Of a DNA stretch of 36,181 nt, positions 1 to 8,093 are shown in pieces. The notes under the pieces are model-generated. The model saw only the letters and a program-made list of their open reading frames with translations, was not told the DNA's origin and did not search any database. This DNA is from an uncultured Muribaculaceae bacterium. Lineage in GTDB: Bacteria; Bacteroidota; Bacteroidia; Bacteroidales; Muribaculaceae. The position numbers and the translations under genes are program-made. How positions within the stretch are numbered: position 1 is the stretch's first letter; every line of letters begins with the position of its first letter. The stretch covers positions 1 through 36,181 of the forward strand of contig CAJUHM010000025.1 of NCBI GenBank assembly GCA_910586475.1, written 5' to 3'.

Positions 1-47
1 ATTTTATCAGTTTAGGCTTGCACAAATCATATAAATAATATTCATTA

Positions 48-73
48 ACGCCGGGAGCACATCTCTCCGGCGT
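48..73. terminator. Short GC-rich hairpin at window start
   Basis: Arms ACGCCGG (48-54) and CCGGCGT (67-73) are perfect complements, and the inner bases can pair further. It lies downstream of the leftward gene at 188-742 and may act with the next hairpin as a terminator, or belong to a gene off the left edge. There is no strong T-run. Confidence 0.35.
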
Positions 74-83
74 CAACAAATTA

Positions 84-127
84 AACTGCACCCCAAAAGT
101 CTTGTGTCTGACTTTTGGGGTGCAGTT
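84..127. terminator. Perfect 18-bp inverted repeat, likely terminator
   Basis: AACTGCACCCCAAAAGTC at 84-101 is the exact reverse complement of 110-127, with an 8-nt loop. It lies 60 bp past the stop of the leftward beta-barrel gene. On the minus strand it is followed by a T-rich stretch, so it probably terminates that gene. The perfection and length of the stem also fit a mobile or dispersed repeat. Confidence 0.55.
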
Positions 128-187
128 CAATTATTAACGTATCGGGGACTCAATTTGATCTAAATCCAGACGCCCGATTTCTGTGAA

Positions 188-742
188 TCAGAAATGGTAG
201 TAGAAACCTATGCTGAGATCATTTCCGCTGAGATTCAGACCACCTTTTGAATTGTAAGCGGGTTTTGCGGCATCGTTGACGCCCTGATAGCCGAGCATAC
301 CGATATGGGCCTGAACGGAGAAGTTGTCAGTCAGATTGATAGCGACACCCGGCTTCAGTCCGATTTCCCATACACAAGCTGTATCCGAATCATCATCATC
401 CATGCTTGTCCAGCCAAGTCCTACGCCGACAGTGCCGTCAACGAAGAGATTGACCAGATTGTTTTCGGAACGGAAGAATGTGTAGCGCACATAAGGATTG
501 AAGCGGAAAAGATTTGTCGAGAGATCGCGTCCGTTGAAATGGGTGTACTGCCAGCCGATCACAGTTCCGATTGCAAATTTCGAATTGAGATTGTAGCCGA
601 TTTCAGGAAGAATGGAAAATTCGTTGGTTCGCTTGCCTCCATCATGCATGAATCCGACTTCACCACCTACATAGAGATTATTCTGTGCTGAACCTGTGAG
701 AGCTGCGAGTGCTACAAGAGCCATTGCCAAAAATTTTTTCAT
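188..742 (-). CDS. Small outer-membrane beta-barrel protein
   Basis: This is a 184-residue secreted protein. An N-terminal signal peptide (Lys-Lys, then a hydrophobic Ala/Leu-rich core) ends near residue 19 in an Ala-Gln site. The rest alternates polar and hydrophobic residues with many Gly, Tyr and Phe, and ends in YYHF, with the terminal Phe expected of a barrel recognised by BamA. This fits the 8-strand OmpX/OmpW-like barrels (PF13568/PF13505 type) common in Bacteroidetes. An acidic run (MDDDDSD, about residues 114-120) probably sits in an external loop. It is monocistronic, with hairpins downstream; I saw no convincing promoter upstream. The specific role is unknown. Confidence 0.8.
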   Translation of the reverse strand: MKKFLAMALVALAALTGSAQNNLYVGGEVGFMHDGGKRTNEFSILPEIGYNLNSKFAIGTVIGWQYTHFNGRDLSTNLFRFNPYVRYTFFRSENNLVNLFVDGTVGVGLGWTSMDDDDSDTACVWEIGLKPGVAINLTDNFSVQAHIGMLGYQGVNDAAKPAYNSKGGLNLSGNDLSIGFYYHF

Positions 743-887
743 AATGTCAGTTTTTAGTGATTAATGATGTGATGAATTAATTTTACGAATACTATAACGC
801 AATCCTCATAGGAATTGTTCAGAAAAAATATCGTTTTTTTTCAGATTATCGTTTTTTTCGTTTCAGGCAACGTGGTTTTTTGCAAAT

Positions 888-921
888 TTTGTGCTCAGTT
901 TCCATCTATTTGTTATTTTTG
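888..921 (+). promoter_or_regulatory. Bacteroidetes promoter for the OmpA-like gene
   Basis: TTTG at 888-891 and TATTTTTG at 914-921 match the Bacteroidetes -33/-7 elements (TTTG / TAnnTTTG) with a 22-bp spacer, slightly longer than the usual 19-21. The start site would be near 928, giving a leader of about 70 nt before the ATG at 997. Confidence 0.6.
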
Positions 922-996
922 CAGTGGAAACGACTTAGCTCAAAAACTCCTCTACTCCGGCAGAATATTTGTTATTAAACAACCTCATAATTCAAG

Positions 997-2163
997 ATGA
1001 AAAGTAAATTATTCCTGTCACTTGTCCTCTCCGCCACCTGTCTCGGTGCGGGGGCCCGGACCATTATTGAATCCCCCCGCTTCGACAACAACTGGTCGGC
1101 CGGCCTCGACGGCGGTGTGACCACACCGCTTGCTGACGGCTATGCATTCTTCGGGGACATGCGCGCTATTATCGGCGCTCATGTCCAGAAACAGATTTCG
1201 CCAGCGTTTGGCATCGGTGCCGAAGCCACATTCGGGATCAACACCTCTTCGTGGTATCCCATCCGCCAGTCCACAGCGTTCGACAATTCCTATGTAGGTG
1301 TCTATGGTGCGGTAAACCTCATGAACCTTTTCGGCGGCTACAACTGTTCGGTGCGTCCGTTTGAGATCGAAGTTGTTGCCGGCGCAGGCTGGGGTCACGA
1401 TTATACCAACAATGGTCCTAATGAAAATTACACCCTTCCGGACGCAAACTATTTTGCCACAAAAGCCGGATTAAACCTCAATTTCAATGTCAACGAACAT
1501 GTGACCCTCGCGCTCAAGCCATATGTCAGCTGGAACATGACCGGCAGTCCTTATGAAGGATTTCCGGAAGTCAGCCAGACAAGTGCTGCCTACTCTCGCA
1601 AAATGGCGACATTCAACTGCCTTGTCGGCGTGACCTACAACTTCGGACCGCGATTCAAATGCGTTTCCGAATCCGACAATTCGGAAATCGAGAAGCTCAA
1701 CAACGAAATCAACCGGCTCAGAAGCGAAATCGCCGCCTGCAACAGCGCGACTGCGGCTGCCGTAGCCACAGCCGCGGATCTGGCCACACAACTCGAAGCC
1801 TGCAAGAACCGCAAACCGGAAGTGATCAAAGAGGTCAACAACAATCTTGAAAGCGTGCGCTACATCTTCTATCAGATCGGAAGCTCGACAATCACAGCCG
1901 ACCAGATGCCAAACGTCGAAATGGTCGCCTCTTATCTCAAAAACCACAAAGGTTCGAAAGTTATTGTCAAAGGTTATGCATCGCCTGACGGAAACCTCGA
2001 ACTAAACACCCGTCTCGCAGCCGCCCGCGCTGAATCAGTCAAGAACGCCCTCATTTCCAAATATGGAATCAAAGCCGACCGCATTGTGGCCGAAGGCGAG
2101 GGTGTCGGAAGCATGTTCAGCGAAAATGACTGGAACCGCGTTTCGATCTGCACACTCGAATAA
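997..2163 (+). CDS. OmpA-family outer membrane protein
   Basis: This 388-residue protein has a signal peptide ending near residue 20 and an N-terminal beta-barrel (about 25-225). A short alpha-helical coiled coil follows (about 225-275, rich in Glu/Asn/Leu then Ala), and then a C-terminal OmpA-like peptidoglycan-binding domain (about 285-388). The C-terminal domain shows the family signature in the segments VKGYASPDGN, LAAARAESVKNAL and RIVAEGEGVG. Such proteins tie the outer membrane to peptidoglycan. It has its own promoter at 888-921 and a strong terminator at 2193-2238. The coiled-coil spacer is typical of Bacteroidales OmpA-like proteins. The family call is secure; a specific gene name is not. 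Confidence 0.9.
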   Translation: MKSKLFLSLVLSATCLGAGARTIIESPRFDNNWSAGLDGGVTTPLADGYAFFGDMRAIIGAHVQKQISPAFGIGAEATFGINTSSWYPIRQSTAFDNSYVGVYGAVNLMNLFGGYNCSVRPFEIEVVAGAGWGHDYTNNGPNENYTLPDANYFATKAGLNLNFNVNEHVTLALKPYVSWNMTGSPYEGFPEVSQTSAAYSRKMATFNCLVGVTYNFGPRFKCVSESDNSEIEKLNNEINRLRSEIAACNSATAAAVATAADLATQLEACKNRKPEVIKEVNNNLESVRYIFYQIGSSTITADQMPNVEMVASYLKNHKGSKVIVKGYASPDGNLELNTRLAAARAESVKNALISKYGIKADRIVAEGEGVGSMFSENDWNRVSICTLE

Positions 2164-2192
2164 ACAGTCACGCATTCTGGATCAACAGAATC

Positions 2193-2238
2193 TCATCCCG
2201 CAGCTGAACGACAGAGTCAGCCGCGGGATGAACTTTTT
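2193..2238 (+). terminator. Rho-independent terminator after the OmpA-like gene
   Basis: TCATCCCGC (2193-2201) pairs with GCGGGATGA (2223-2231). An inner GCTGA/TCAGC stem extends it past one mismatch, and T5 follows at 2234-2238. Confidence 0.8.
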
Positions 2239-2305
2239 CCGGAAAACCGACGTTTATCTTGCGGGCATCCGCTATGCCATCGAGTCAATTCATCACAATT
2301 CAATT

Positions 2306-4099
2306 ATGCGTAACATTCTTTTTAAAACCGCCCTATCCCTTACGGCAGTCCTTTCCGGTCTGCCGGCTGCAGGCGCGGCTGTAACTCCCGAAGATATCAT
2401 TGCGGCAATGCGCGGAATCGACTGCTACAGATCAAAAGCTTCGTTCAGCGTCACAATGCCGCAGCTCAATGATGACATCGTCTACTCGCTCGATCTTTTT
2501 CAGAAAGCAGCCCCCGCCGACAGCCTGCTTCCATGCGACTACCTCATCGACTGGGAAATGACTTCGCGCGAGGAGCCGATAAAGGGTTTCACAGCCTACT
2601 TCGACGGAAACCATTACCGTTATGCCGGCGAGCGACTTCAGGAATTCCATATGAAATGGGATCCCGTTCCGTTCAGCGGCACATTGTCCGGAAACGACAC
2701 TCCGAAAGGAGTGCAACGCACGGCCCAGTTCGCAAATCTGCTGCCGGCAACCATTGCCGAAGAACTTGAAAGAATCATGCGCAGCGACCGTTACAAGATA
2801 GTTTTCCACCCTGACACTATTGTTGCCGGACGAAAATGCATCGCAATCGAAGCCGTCATGCGTCTGAAAGGCGTAATAGCGATGGAGGCGACCTACACAT
2901 TTGATCCCTCTGACCTTCTGCCGCTCTTTTTCGACTTTGAAAACAATCCCGGTTCTTTGAGTGAACAGACAGTCACCGTCCGCTTCTCAGACAGATCGGT
3001 ATCCTCCGGATGCCAGGCCATAAGCGAGGAATCACTCATGAAACTATATCCGGAAGTATTCGAGCGTTTCCGCGAAAGCGATTTCCGGATCGAGAATCTG
3101 CCGGGCAGCAGAATGCCCGGATTCGCTCTGCCTACAACCACCGGTGAGCGCTACATGCGACGCACAGCCGACAGATTCGCATCTCCGACAATCATAACGA
3201 TCCTCGATGCATCCCATGCCTACACCCCCGAAACCGTCAGCCAGCTGCGACAGGCCTGCGACGCCCTCCCATTCAACGCAGACCTCATCATGGCCTTCGT
3301 TGACAAACATGTCGACGCGATCGAAGCCATAGTGCCTCGCCTGAGAACTGGTGAACATCTGCTGATGGGAGCCTCGCCGCTCGCCAGAGACTGCGGAGCC
3401 GCCTCGCTTCCTGCCGTCATTCTGACTGACACAACCGGAACGGTCCGCGACGTAATCGTCGGGATGAACAATGATCTTGCCTCAGATGTTATACAGAAGA
3501 TGGTTCTGATCTCGCAGAATCAGCTAAAAAACCCGAACCCGACGATCACGAAAAAAACTACTGATAATCAAAATGAAATTATAACCTCTATGGAAACCGT
3601 ACATTTCAAAGACACCCCCTGCCACACCTATGGAACACTGCCCGCAGTCGGTTCCAAAGCTCCCGAATTCAGCCTGACGGGAGCCGATCTTTCAACGATT
3701 AATTCCAGTGACTACAAAGGAAAGACAATCGTTCTCAACATATTTCCGAGCCTCGACACAGAAGTGTGTGCCCGCAGTGTGCGACGTTTCAACGAAGAGG
3801 CCGGCAACCTCGGCAACACAGCTGTCATCTGCGTGTCGGAAGACCTGCCCTTTGCCATGTCCCGCTTCTGCACGATCGAAGGACTTCAGAATGTCACACC
3901 CGCATCCGCATTCCGCTCGCCTATGTTTGGAGAAAAATATGGAGTGATGTTGGTCGACGGGCCGCTTGCAGGCCTGCTGACGCGCGCCGTCATCATCATA
4001 GGTCCTGACGGAACGGTCAGATACCGCGACCTTGTCAACGAGATCACCGACGAACCTGACTACGAAGCTGCTATCAGAGTTCTGACCGAAAAATGCTGA
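2306..4099 (+). CDS. Secreted thioredoxin-fold protein fused in frame to thiol peroxidase Tpx
   Basis: The chosen start is the ATG at 2306, which opens a signal peptide; an earlier in-frame ATG at 2063 overlaps the upstream OmpA-like gene and terminator. The product is 597 residues. Residues about 25-230 resemble a LolA-like beta-rich domain. About 265-410 look like a thioredoxin fold that lacks a CxxC. From Met429 onward there is a complete Tpx: SLDTEVC carries the peroxidatic Cys488 and SRFC the resolving Cys522, 34 residues apart as in E. coli Tpx (Cys61/Cys95), with DEPDYEAA near the end. Tpx reduces hydroperoxides using thioredoxin. The joint (about residues 408-428) reads like intergenic DNA and is rich in Lys, Asn and Thr. 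This could be a true fusion exporting Tpx to the periplasm, loss of a stop codon, or a sequencing indel joining two genes. Tpx may also start independently at 3590. Confidence 0.75.
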   Translation: MRNILFKTALSLTAVLSGLPAAGAAVTPEDIIAAMRGIDCYRSKASFSVTMPQLNDDIVYSLDLFQKAAPADSLLPCDYLIDWEMTSREEPIKGFTAYFDGNHYRYAGERLQEFHMKWDPVPFSGTLSGNDTPKGVQRTAQFANLLPATIAEELERIMRSDRYKIVFHPDTIVAGRKCIAIEAVMRLKGVIAMEATYTFDPSDLLPLFFDFENNPGSLSEQTVTVRFSDRSVSSGCQAISEESLMKLYPEVFERFRESDFRIENLPGSRMPGFALPTTTGERYMRRTADRFASPTIITILDASHAYTPETVSQLRQACDALPFNADLIMAFVDKHVDAIEAIVPRLRTGEHLLMGASPLARDCGAASLPAVILTDTTGTVRDVIVGMNNDLASDVIQKMVLISQNQLKNPNPTITKKTTDNQNEIITSMETVHFKDTPCHTYGTLPAVGSKAPEFSLTGADLSTINSSDYKGKTIVLNIFPSLDTEVCARSVRRFNEEAGNLGNTAVICVSEDLPFAMSRFCTIEGLQNVTPASAFRSPMFGEKYGVMLVDGPLAGLLTRAVIIIGPDGTVRYRDLVNEITDEPDYEAAIRVLTEKC

Positions 4100-4120
4100 C
4101 ATCTGTCACGATAAGAAATC

Positions 4121-4170
4121 AAAAAGTGTGTCATGACTGTCCGTAATGGGCGTTATGACACACTTTTTTT
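4121..4170. terminator. Bidirectional terminator between convergent genes
   Basis: AAAAAGTGTGTCAT (4121-4134) is the complement of ATGACACACTTTTT (from 4155). The A-run on one side and T-run on the other make it usable by both the rightward Tpx gene and the leftward gene ending at 4193. Confidence 0.85.
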
Positions 4171-4192
4171 CTTAATCCTCTCGGCGCGGGTC

Positions 4193-5509
4193 TTATCGCA
4201 GAGCAGACATCAGCCTGGTGCGTTTAATTCTCGGGACATAGCCCACAACAGTGTCCGCTGTACCATGACCGACAATAACGACAAGAGCCTCCCCTTCGTC
4301 ACTGCGATCCGAATCCGCACGGAAATAGCAGCGGCTGATTTCATGATTGCCGATCTCTCTGTTGTAGACAACCATATCCGAGGGAATCGAAGCGATAATT
4401 TCAAGGATATTTTCCCTCGGCGCGGCATTCGGCCCGACAGCGACCTCGCCTTTAATGGACTTCAGACCAATATTATTGAAAATCTCACTGCCGTTTCTAA
4501 TAACTTCCATTCCGTCTATTGCGCCGACTCTCTCATAGATCTGTCGCAACGAACCCGGATCTTCCGGCTGCGGAAGACTGGCCACAACCATTACCGGATA
4601 GTGGTCTGAGGGATTACGCGGTGTGTAGGCCTTCGATTCGATCTCGCCGGGAGCGTCCTTAAGCTCCGAAGCTGTTCCATCTCCGTCGTCGGTCCGATAT
4701 GTATCGGTCAGCACTCCGTAGCGCTTGATCACGACATCGGGCGTCACAAAAACATGGTCTATACGCGATTTGCTGTATCCGTTCGTATAGTAGCCGTTGA
4801 AAGTTCCGTTGGGAGCATAGCGGATGCCGGCCACTTCATAAGAGTCGAGCATATCGCCGTTGCCGAGCATCGTCCTGTAGGACTGATGGGTCTGGTCCAC
4901 ATTAAAGTCGCCTGTCACAAACGCAGGCGCTCCGCCGGCAATTTCCTCAATGCGTCTTTTGACAAGGTTCGCACTTTCGATGCGGGCCTGTTTCCCGACG
5001 TGGTCCATGTGGAGATTCATAAAGACAAAAACCTGCCCGGAGGGATAATGATAGAACTTTCCCCAGGAACAGATGCGCGGACAGACGGCATCCCAGCCCA
5101 GACGTCCGGGCGTTTCAGGTGTTTCCGAAAGCCAGAAATCACCGCTGTCCAGAAGCTCGAACAGATCAGTGCGGTAGAAGATCGCCGAGTGCTCACCCTC
5201 GGCAACCCCGTCTTCACGACCGACTCCGGTATAGGCATATCCCGGAAGACGATTGACCAGACTGTCGAGCTGATGGCGGAAACCCTCCTGAGTGCCGAAA
5301 ATCTCAAAATTATGAAAACGCACAAGGTCCGCTATGTAAGGAAGGCGACGCCCCCAGCCATTTCCGGCCACAGAGTCACTGTGGTTGGCCTGACGCAGGT
5401 TGTAACTGGCAACATTAAAACGGGCCGGTCCCATCTCAGACCTCGCCGCAACCGGCAGGCTGCAACAGCCGAGAACAGTAAGAATAAACAGAATTTTTAA
5501 GCGATGCAT
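4193..5509 (-). CDS. Secreted endonuclease/exonuclease/phosphatase family protein
   Basis: The product has 438 residues with a signal peptide ending near residue 22. Residues about 30-315 carry the EEP metal-dependent phosphoesterase motifs in order: ASYNLR, GTQEG, NLHMDH, TGDFNVD, RIDHVF and SDHYPV. These supply the metal-binding Glu and Asp and the catalytic His. The substrate could be a nucleic acid, an inositol phosphate or a sphingolipid; secretion makes an extracytoplasmic phosphodiester more likely than DNA repair. About 115 C-terminal residues fall outside the EEP fold and look like a separate small domain, vaguely DUF4252-like (weak). The gene is single and shares a bidirectional terminator at 4121-4170. 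A possible -7 element lies at 5556-5563 on the minus strand. Confidence 0.85.
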   Translation of the reverse strand: MHRLKILFILTVLGCCSLPVAARSEMGPARFNVASYNLRQANHSDSVAGNGWGRRLPYIADLVRFHNFEIFGTQEGFRHQLDSLVNRLPGYAYTGVGREDGVAEGEHSAIFYRTDLFELLDSGDFWLSETPETPGRLGWDAVCPRICSWGKFYHYPSGQVFVFMNLHMDHVGKQARIESANLVKRRIEEIAGGAPAFVTGDFNVDQTHQSYRTMLGNGDMLDSYEVAGIRYAPNGTFNGYYTNGYSKSRIDHVFVTPDVVIKRYGVLTDTYRTDDGDGTASELKDAPGEIESKAYTPRNPSDHYPVMVVASLPQPEDPGSLRQIYERVGAIDGMEVIRNGSEIFNNIGLKSIKGEVAVGPNAAPRENILEIIASIPSDMVVYNREIGNHEISRCYFRADSDRSDEGEALVVIVGHGTADTVVGYVPRIKRTRLMSALR

Positions 5510-5555
5510 TATGACAATAATAATTTTTAAGGTAAGGCGATTGATTTTGATTTGT

Positions 5556-5563
5556 CAAAATTA
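5556..5563 (-). promoter_or_regulatory. Possible -7 element for the EEP gene
   Basis: The minus strand reads TAATTTTG, a full match to TAnnTTTG, 47 bp before the ATG at 5509. The nearest TTTG is 28 bp upstream, longer than usual, so this is tentative. Confidence 0.3.
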
Positions 5564-5603
5564 CAAAAAATACCCGTTGACACCGACGTTTCAAATGGCT
5601 TTT

Positions 5604-5634
5604 TTTGATAGGAATCAATTAATTTGTATCTTTG
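5604..5634 (+). promoter_or_regulatory. Consensus promoter of the kinase/FHA/FtsW-PBP operon
   Basis: TTTG at 5604-5607, a 19-bp spacer and TATCTTTG at 5627-5634 match the Bacteroidetes promoter without mismatch. Transcription should start near 5641, about 20 nt before the first ATG at 5664. No comparable promoter was seen inside the operon. Confidence 0.8.
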
Positions 5635-5663
5635 CATAGCCACACAACAACCGGAATTTTGCC

Positions 5664-6746
5664 ATGTCAATCAAAAAGATGTTAAAAAAAATTTTTGCGC
5701 CTGATCCTATTGACGCAAACAATGCTGACGCCGCTCAACAACAGGGCATTCCGCCAACAGAAGTAACCGCCAACCAGATACTTGAAGCCGTAAAAGAAAA
5801 CTTTCTCCTCTCGGAAAAAATACTTTCCACCCCCTATAATTACCTCTTCCATACCTCCTACATCATCTACATCAAAGCTTCGAACTTTTCGCAGCTTTCA
5901 GCCAGTCTGCCGTTTCTGGCCGGAGGCCTCGAGAAAATGCTCGTTGAAATGATCCGCAAGCGTATCAGCACCGACTATCCATCATATCGTCCTCACTCTC
6001 AATACTGGCAATTCCAAATCGTAGAAATCCCTAAAGGCGCCGTAATCGACGGAGTAACCGAAGAGGAGATGAAGACGGGGGCATTAATCCAGATCCGCTC
6101 GGATCTGTTCCCACCGAACGAAAACGATGACCGGGACTCTGCCTCGACAGACCGTATCGTGACCACCGTCCACGGCGTCAACTCTCTTAGAGCCATCAGA
6201 AACTGTATAAATCCGGATATTCTTGCCACGATCGACCTGATCGAAAAAGACCGCATCAGACTCAACTTCGTTCTTGACAAATCCGAACCGCAGCCTACCG
6301 GACGCAACACCTCGCCCCACTCCTCCGCACGAAAAACGCAAGCGCCCGTCCCTCAACCCTCGACCATGAAGATGGCCGCAGATTATTATGCGACACTCGA
6401 GGCTCAGGATGGAGAATTTCTCGAAGGTGCGGCCGGCAGACGGATCCACACAATTGCCATGACCGTCGACGAAATCCACATTGTCGGACGCAGTTCCATG
6501 CCTGGACATCCGGGCGTGCAGATAGCGCGCGTAAACAGCGACCGGATCCTGACACCCCACGTGAAAATCCGCCGGAATCCATCAGCCGGGACTTTCGAGC
6601 TGTCGGCAATCGGCCCTACCCGTCTCAACCAGCGTCTTCTCAGGCCGGACCCGAATGCGTGGATTCCCCTCCCAAAGAAATCGACATTCATCCTTGACGA
6701 CGAAATCCAGCTTTGTTTCCGCGCAACAGCATCGTCTACGGATTGA
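5664..6746 (+). CDS. FhaA-like protein: N-terminal conserved domain plus degenerate FHA domain
   Basis: This is a 360-residue cytoplasmic protein with no signal peptide. Residues about 30-210 form a folded domain that echoes the DUF3662 region of actinobacterial FhaA (an inference from layout and a few segments such as YIIYIKASNF). A Pro/Ser-rich linker follows at about 212-235. The last 120 residues look like a phosphothreonine-binding FHA fold, with IVGRSS (the FHA Gly-Arg), LTPHVKIRR (the conserved His), TRLNQ in place of TxxNG, and LDDEIQL. The FHA signature is weak and some ligand contacts may be lost. It is the first gene of an operon with a phosphatase, an FtsW-PBP fusion and a kinase, so it may dock a kinase-phosphorylated partner. 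Confidence 0.65.
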   Translation: MSIKKMLKKIFAPDPIDANNADAAQQQGIPPTEVTANQILEAVKENFLLSEKILSTPYNYLFHTSYIIYIKASNFSQLSASLPFLAGGLEKMLVEMIRKRISTDYPSYRPHSQYWQFQIVEIPKGAVIDGVTEEEMKTGALIQIRSDLFPPNENDDRDSASTDRIVTTVHGVNSLRAIRNCINPDILATIDLIEKDRIRLNFVLDKSEPQPTGRNTSPHSSARKTQAPVPQPSTMKMAADYYATLEAQDGEFLEGAAGRRIHTIAMTVDEIHIVGRSSMPGHPGVQIARVNSDRILTPHVKIRRNPSAGTFELSAIGPTRLNQRLLRPDPNAWIPLPKKSTFILDDEIQLCFRATASSTD

Positions 6747-6788
6747 TATAAACAACATTTTCCATACTATAGCCAACACCGTCCGACC

Positions 6789-6872
6789 ATGCTGAATATT
6801 CTATTCGCCGTATGCCTCCTGCTCCTTGTCGGGTATCTCTGTGTGAGTCACTTCAAAAACCTCCCTCGATGA
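6789..6872 (+). CDS. 27-residue single-pass membrane peptide
   Basis: This short ORF encodes MLNILFAVCLLLLVGYLCVS followed by HFKNLPR. It is essentially one transmembrane helix with a basic tail, which predicts Nout/Cin topology. It begins 42 nt after the FHA-like gene. Its stop overlaps the start of the PP2C gene in ATGA (6869-6872), the arrangement of translationally coupled genes. In actinobacterial loci this place is taken by fhaB, whose product begins with one membrane helix; this may be a remnant or a small partner subunit. The support is the overlap and the hydrophobic composition. I do not recognise a family. Confidence 0.5.
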   Translation: MLNILFAVCLLLLVGYLCVSHFKNLPR

Positions 6873-8059
6873 ATCAATCAAAAGCTACAGCAACATTCTT
6901 TGGCGCAACCGATACCGGACGTGTCAGAAAAAACAACGAAGACAACTATATCGCCTGCGAGATCCGCGGAGGCTCCCACATACTCCTTGCCGCCATCGAC
7001 GGCATCGGAGGCTACGAGGGGGGAGAAGTCGCCGCACGCATTGCACGTGACACTATTATAGCCTACGTCAACGACTCTGCCGACGGCAACTGCCTTGATG
7101 TCCTGAAAAGCGCCGTCACTGCGGCAAACAATGAAATCGTGGCACAGAAACAGCAAGACCCCAAGAGATCAAATATGGGATGTGTTCTCTCTTCCGCGAT
7201 CATATCGCTGGAGGAAAGCCGTCTATACATGGTCCACATCGGCGATTCGCGACTCTATCGCTTCACCCCCGACAGCGGACTGACAAAACTCAGCCACGAC
7301 CATTCTCTTGTCGGATTCCGCGAAGAAATCGGCATGCTGACCGAGGAACAGGCGATGAAACATCCGCAGCGAAACATAATCGAACGCTCGCTCGGAGATA
7401 TATTTCACTCGCCCGACGACGAAAATTTCCTCGACGCAGGCATATTCCCCATTTTCGGGCCTACACAGTTTCTATTCTGCTCCGACGGACTCAGCGACAT
7501 GATCTATTCGGATGAGATTGCCGGAGTGCTCGCCTCTGACAAAAGCGCGCGCGATGAAGTTAACCGGCTTATCGACATGGCCAATGAAGCCGGCGGAAAA
7601 GACAACATCACGGCCGTAGTTGCAAAGCTCTGCCTACCGATGTCCGCATCCGGGTCAGCCGTCTCAACCTCATTCAACGGAATCAGCGACCTCCCTCCGG
7701 CCGACAACAGCGACGACATGATCGCAGAAGATCCTGACCCTCCAACTACGCCTGCATCCGGTCACAACAATAAAAGACAAGACGGTCTTACCCGTTTCAG
7801 AATATATCTGATCACGACTGTCATTGCATTTCTTGCCGGAGGAACTGTCGGCTACTACATCGGATCTTTCACAAGCGAACAACGCGCCCAGAAGGCTATC
7901 GAAGCCGCTAAAATTGCAATTGCCAATGGGGATTCCGTAGCCACGACATTTAATCTGCCGGCCGAATCAGTGGCCAATCCACAACGGTTCGGCGAACAGA
8001 CAGCAGACTCTATGAATAAAATATACCAGCATGTTGCCGACAGCGCTCGGAAAAATTGA
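6869..8059 (+). CDS. Membrane-anchored PP2C-family Ser/Thr protein phosphatase
   Basis: The start is the ATG at 6869, which overlaps the stop of the small peptide; the upstream in-frame codons belong to that peptide's region. The product has 396 residues. The PP2C catalytic domain (about 8-250) has RKNNEDN with metal-ligand Asp25, AIDGIGGY with Asp44, a Gly-Cys-Val segment where many relatives have Gly-Thr-Thr, HIGDSRLYR, CSDGLSD and KDNITAV. After an acidic/Pro linker there is one transmembrane helix at about 311-334 and a short extracytoplasmic tail. It should remove phosphate from Ser/Thr targets of the kinase encoded downstream, as PstP does for PknA/PknB. PP2C-TM-tail matches the layout of PstP. 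Confidence 0.9.
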   Translation: MNQSKATATFFGATDTGRVRKNNEDNYIACEIRGGSHILLAAIDGIGGYEGGEVAARIARDTIIAYVNDSADGNCLDVLKSAVTAANNEIVAQKQQDPKRSNMGCVLSSAIISLEESRLYMVHIGDSRLYRFTPDSGLTKLSHDHSLVGFREEIGMLTEEQAMKHPQRNIIERSLGDIFHSPDDENFLDAGIFPIFGPTQFLFCSDGLSDMIYSDEIAGVLASDKSARDEVNRLIDMANEAGGKDNITAVVAKLCLPMSASGSAVSTSFNGISDLPPADNSDDMIAEDPDPPTTPASGHNNKRQDGLTRFRIYLITTVIAFLAGGTVGYYIGSFTSEQRAQKAIEAAKIAIANGDSVATTFNLPAESVANPQRFGEQTADSMNKIYQHVADSARKN

Positions 8060-8093
8060 ATAGAACCACACCAAAAAACAATAATCCTACGTA

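Noticed and set aside
2063..2305. Upstream extension of the Tpx-fusion ORF
   Set aside because: It overlaps the end of the OmpA-like gene and runs through its terminator; the signal peptide starts at 2306.
4754..5500. 248-residue plus-strand ORF opposite the EEP gene
   Set aside because: It is a shadow frame of a gene with clear catalytic motifs; no domain or signal is visible.
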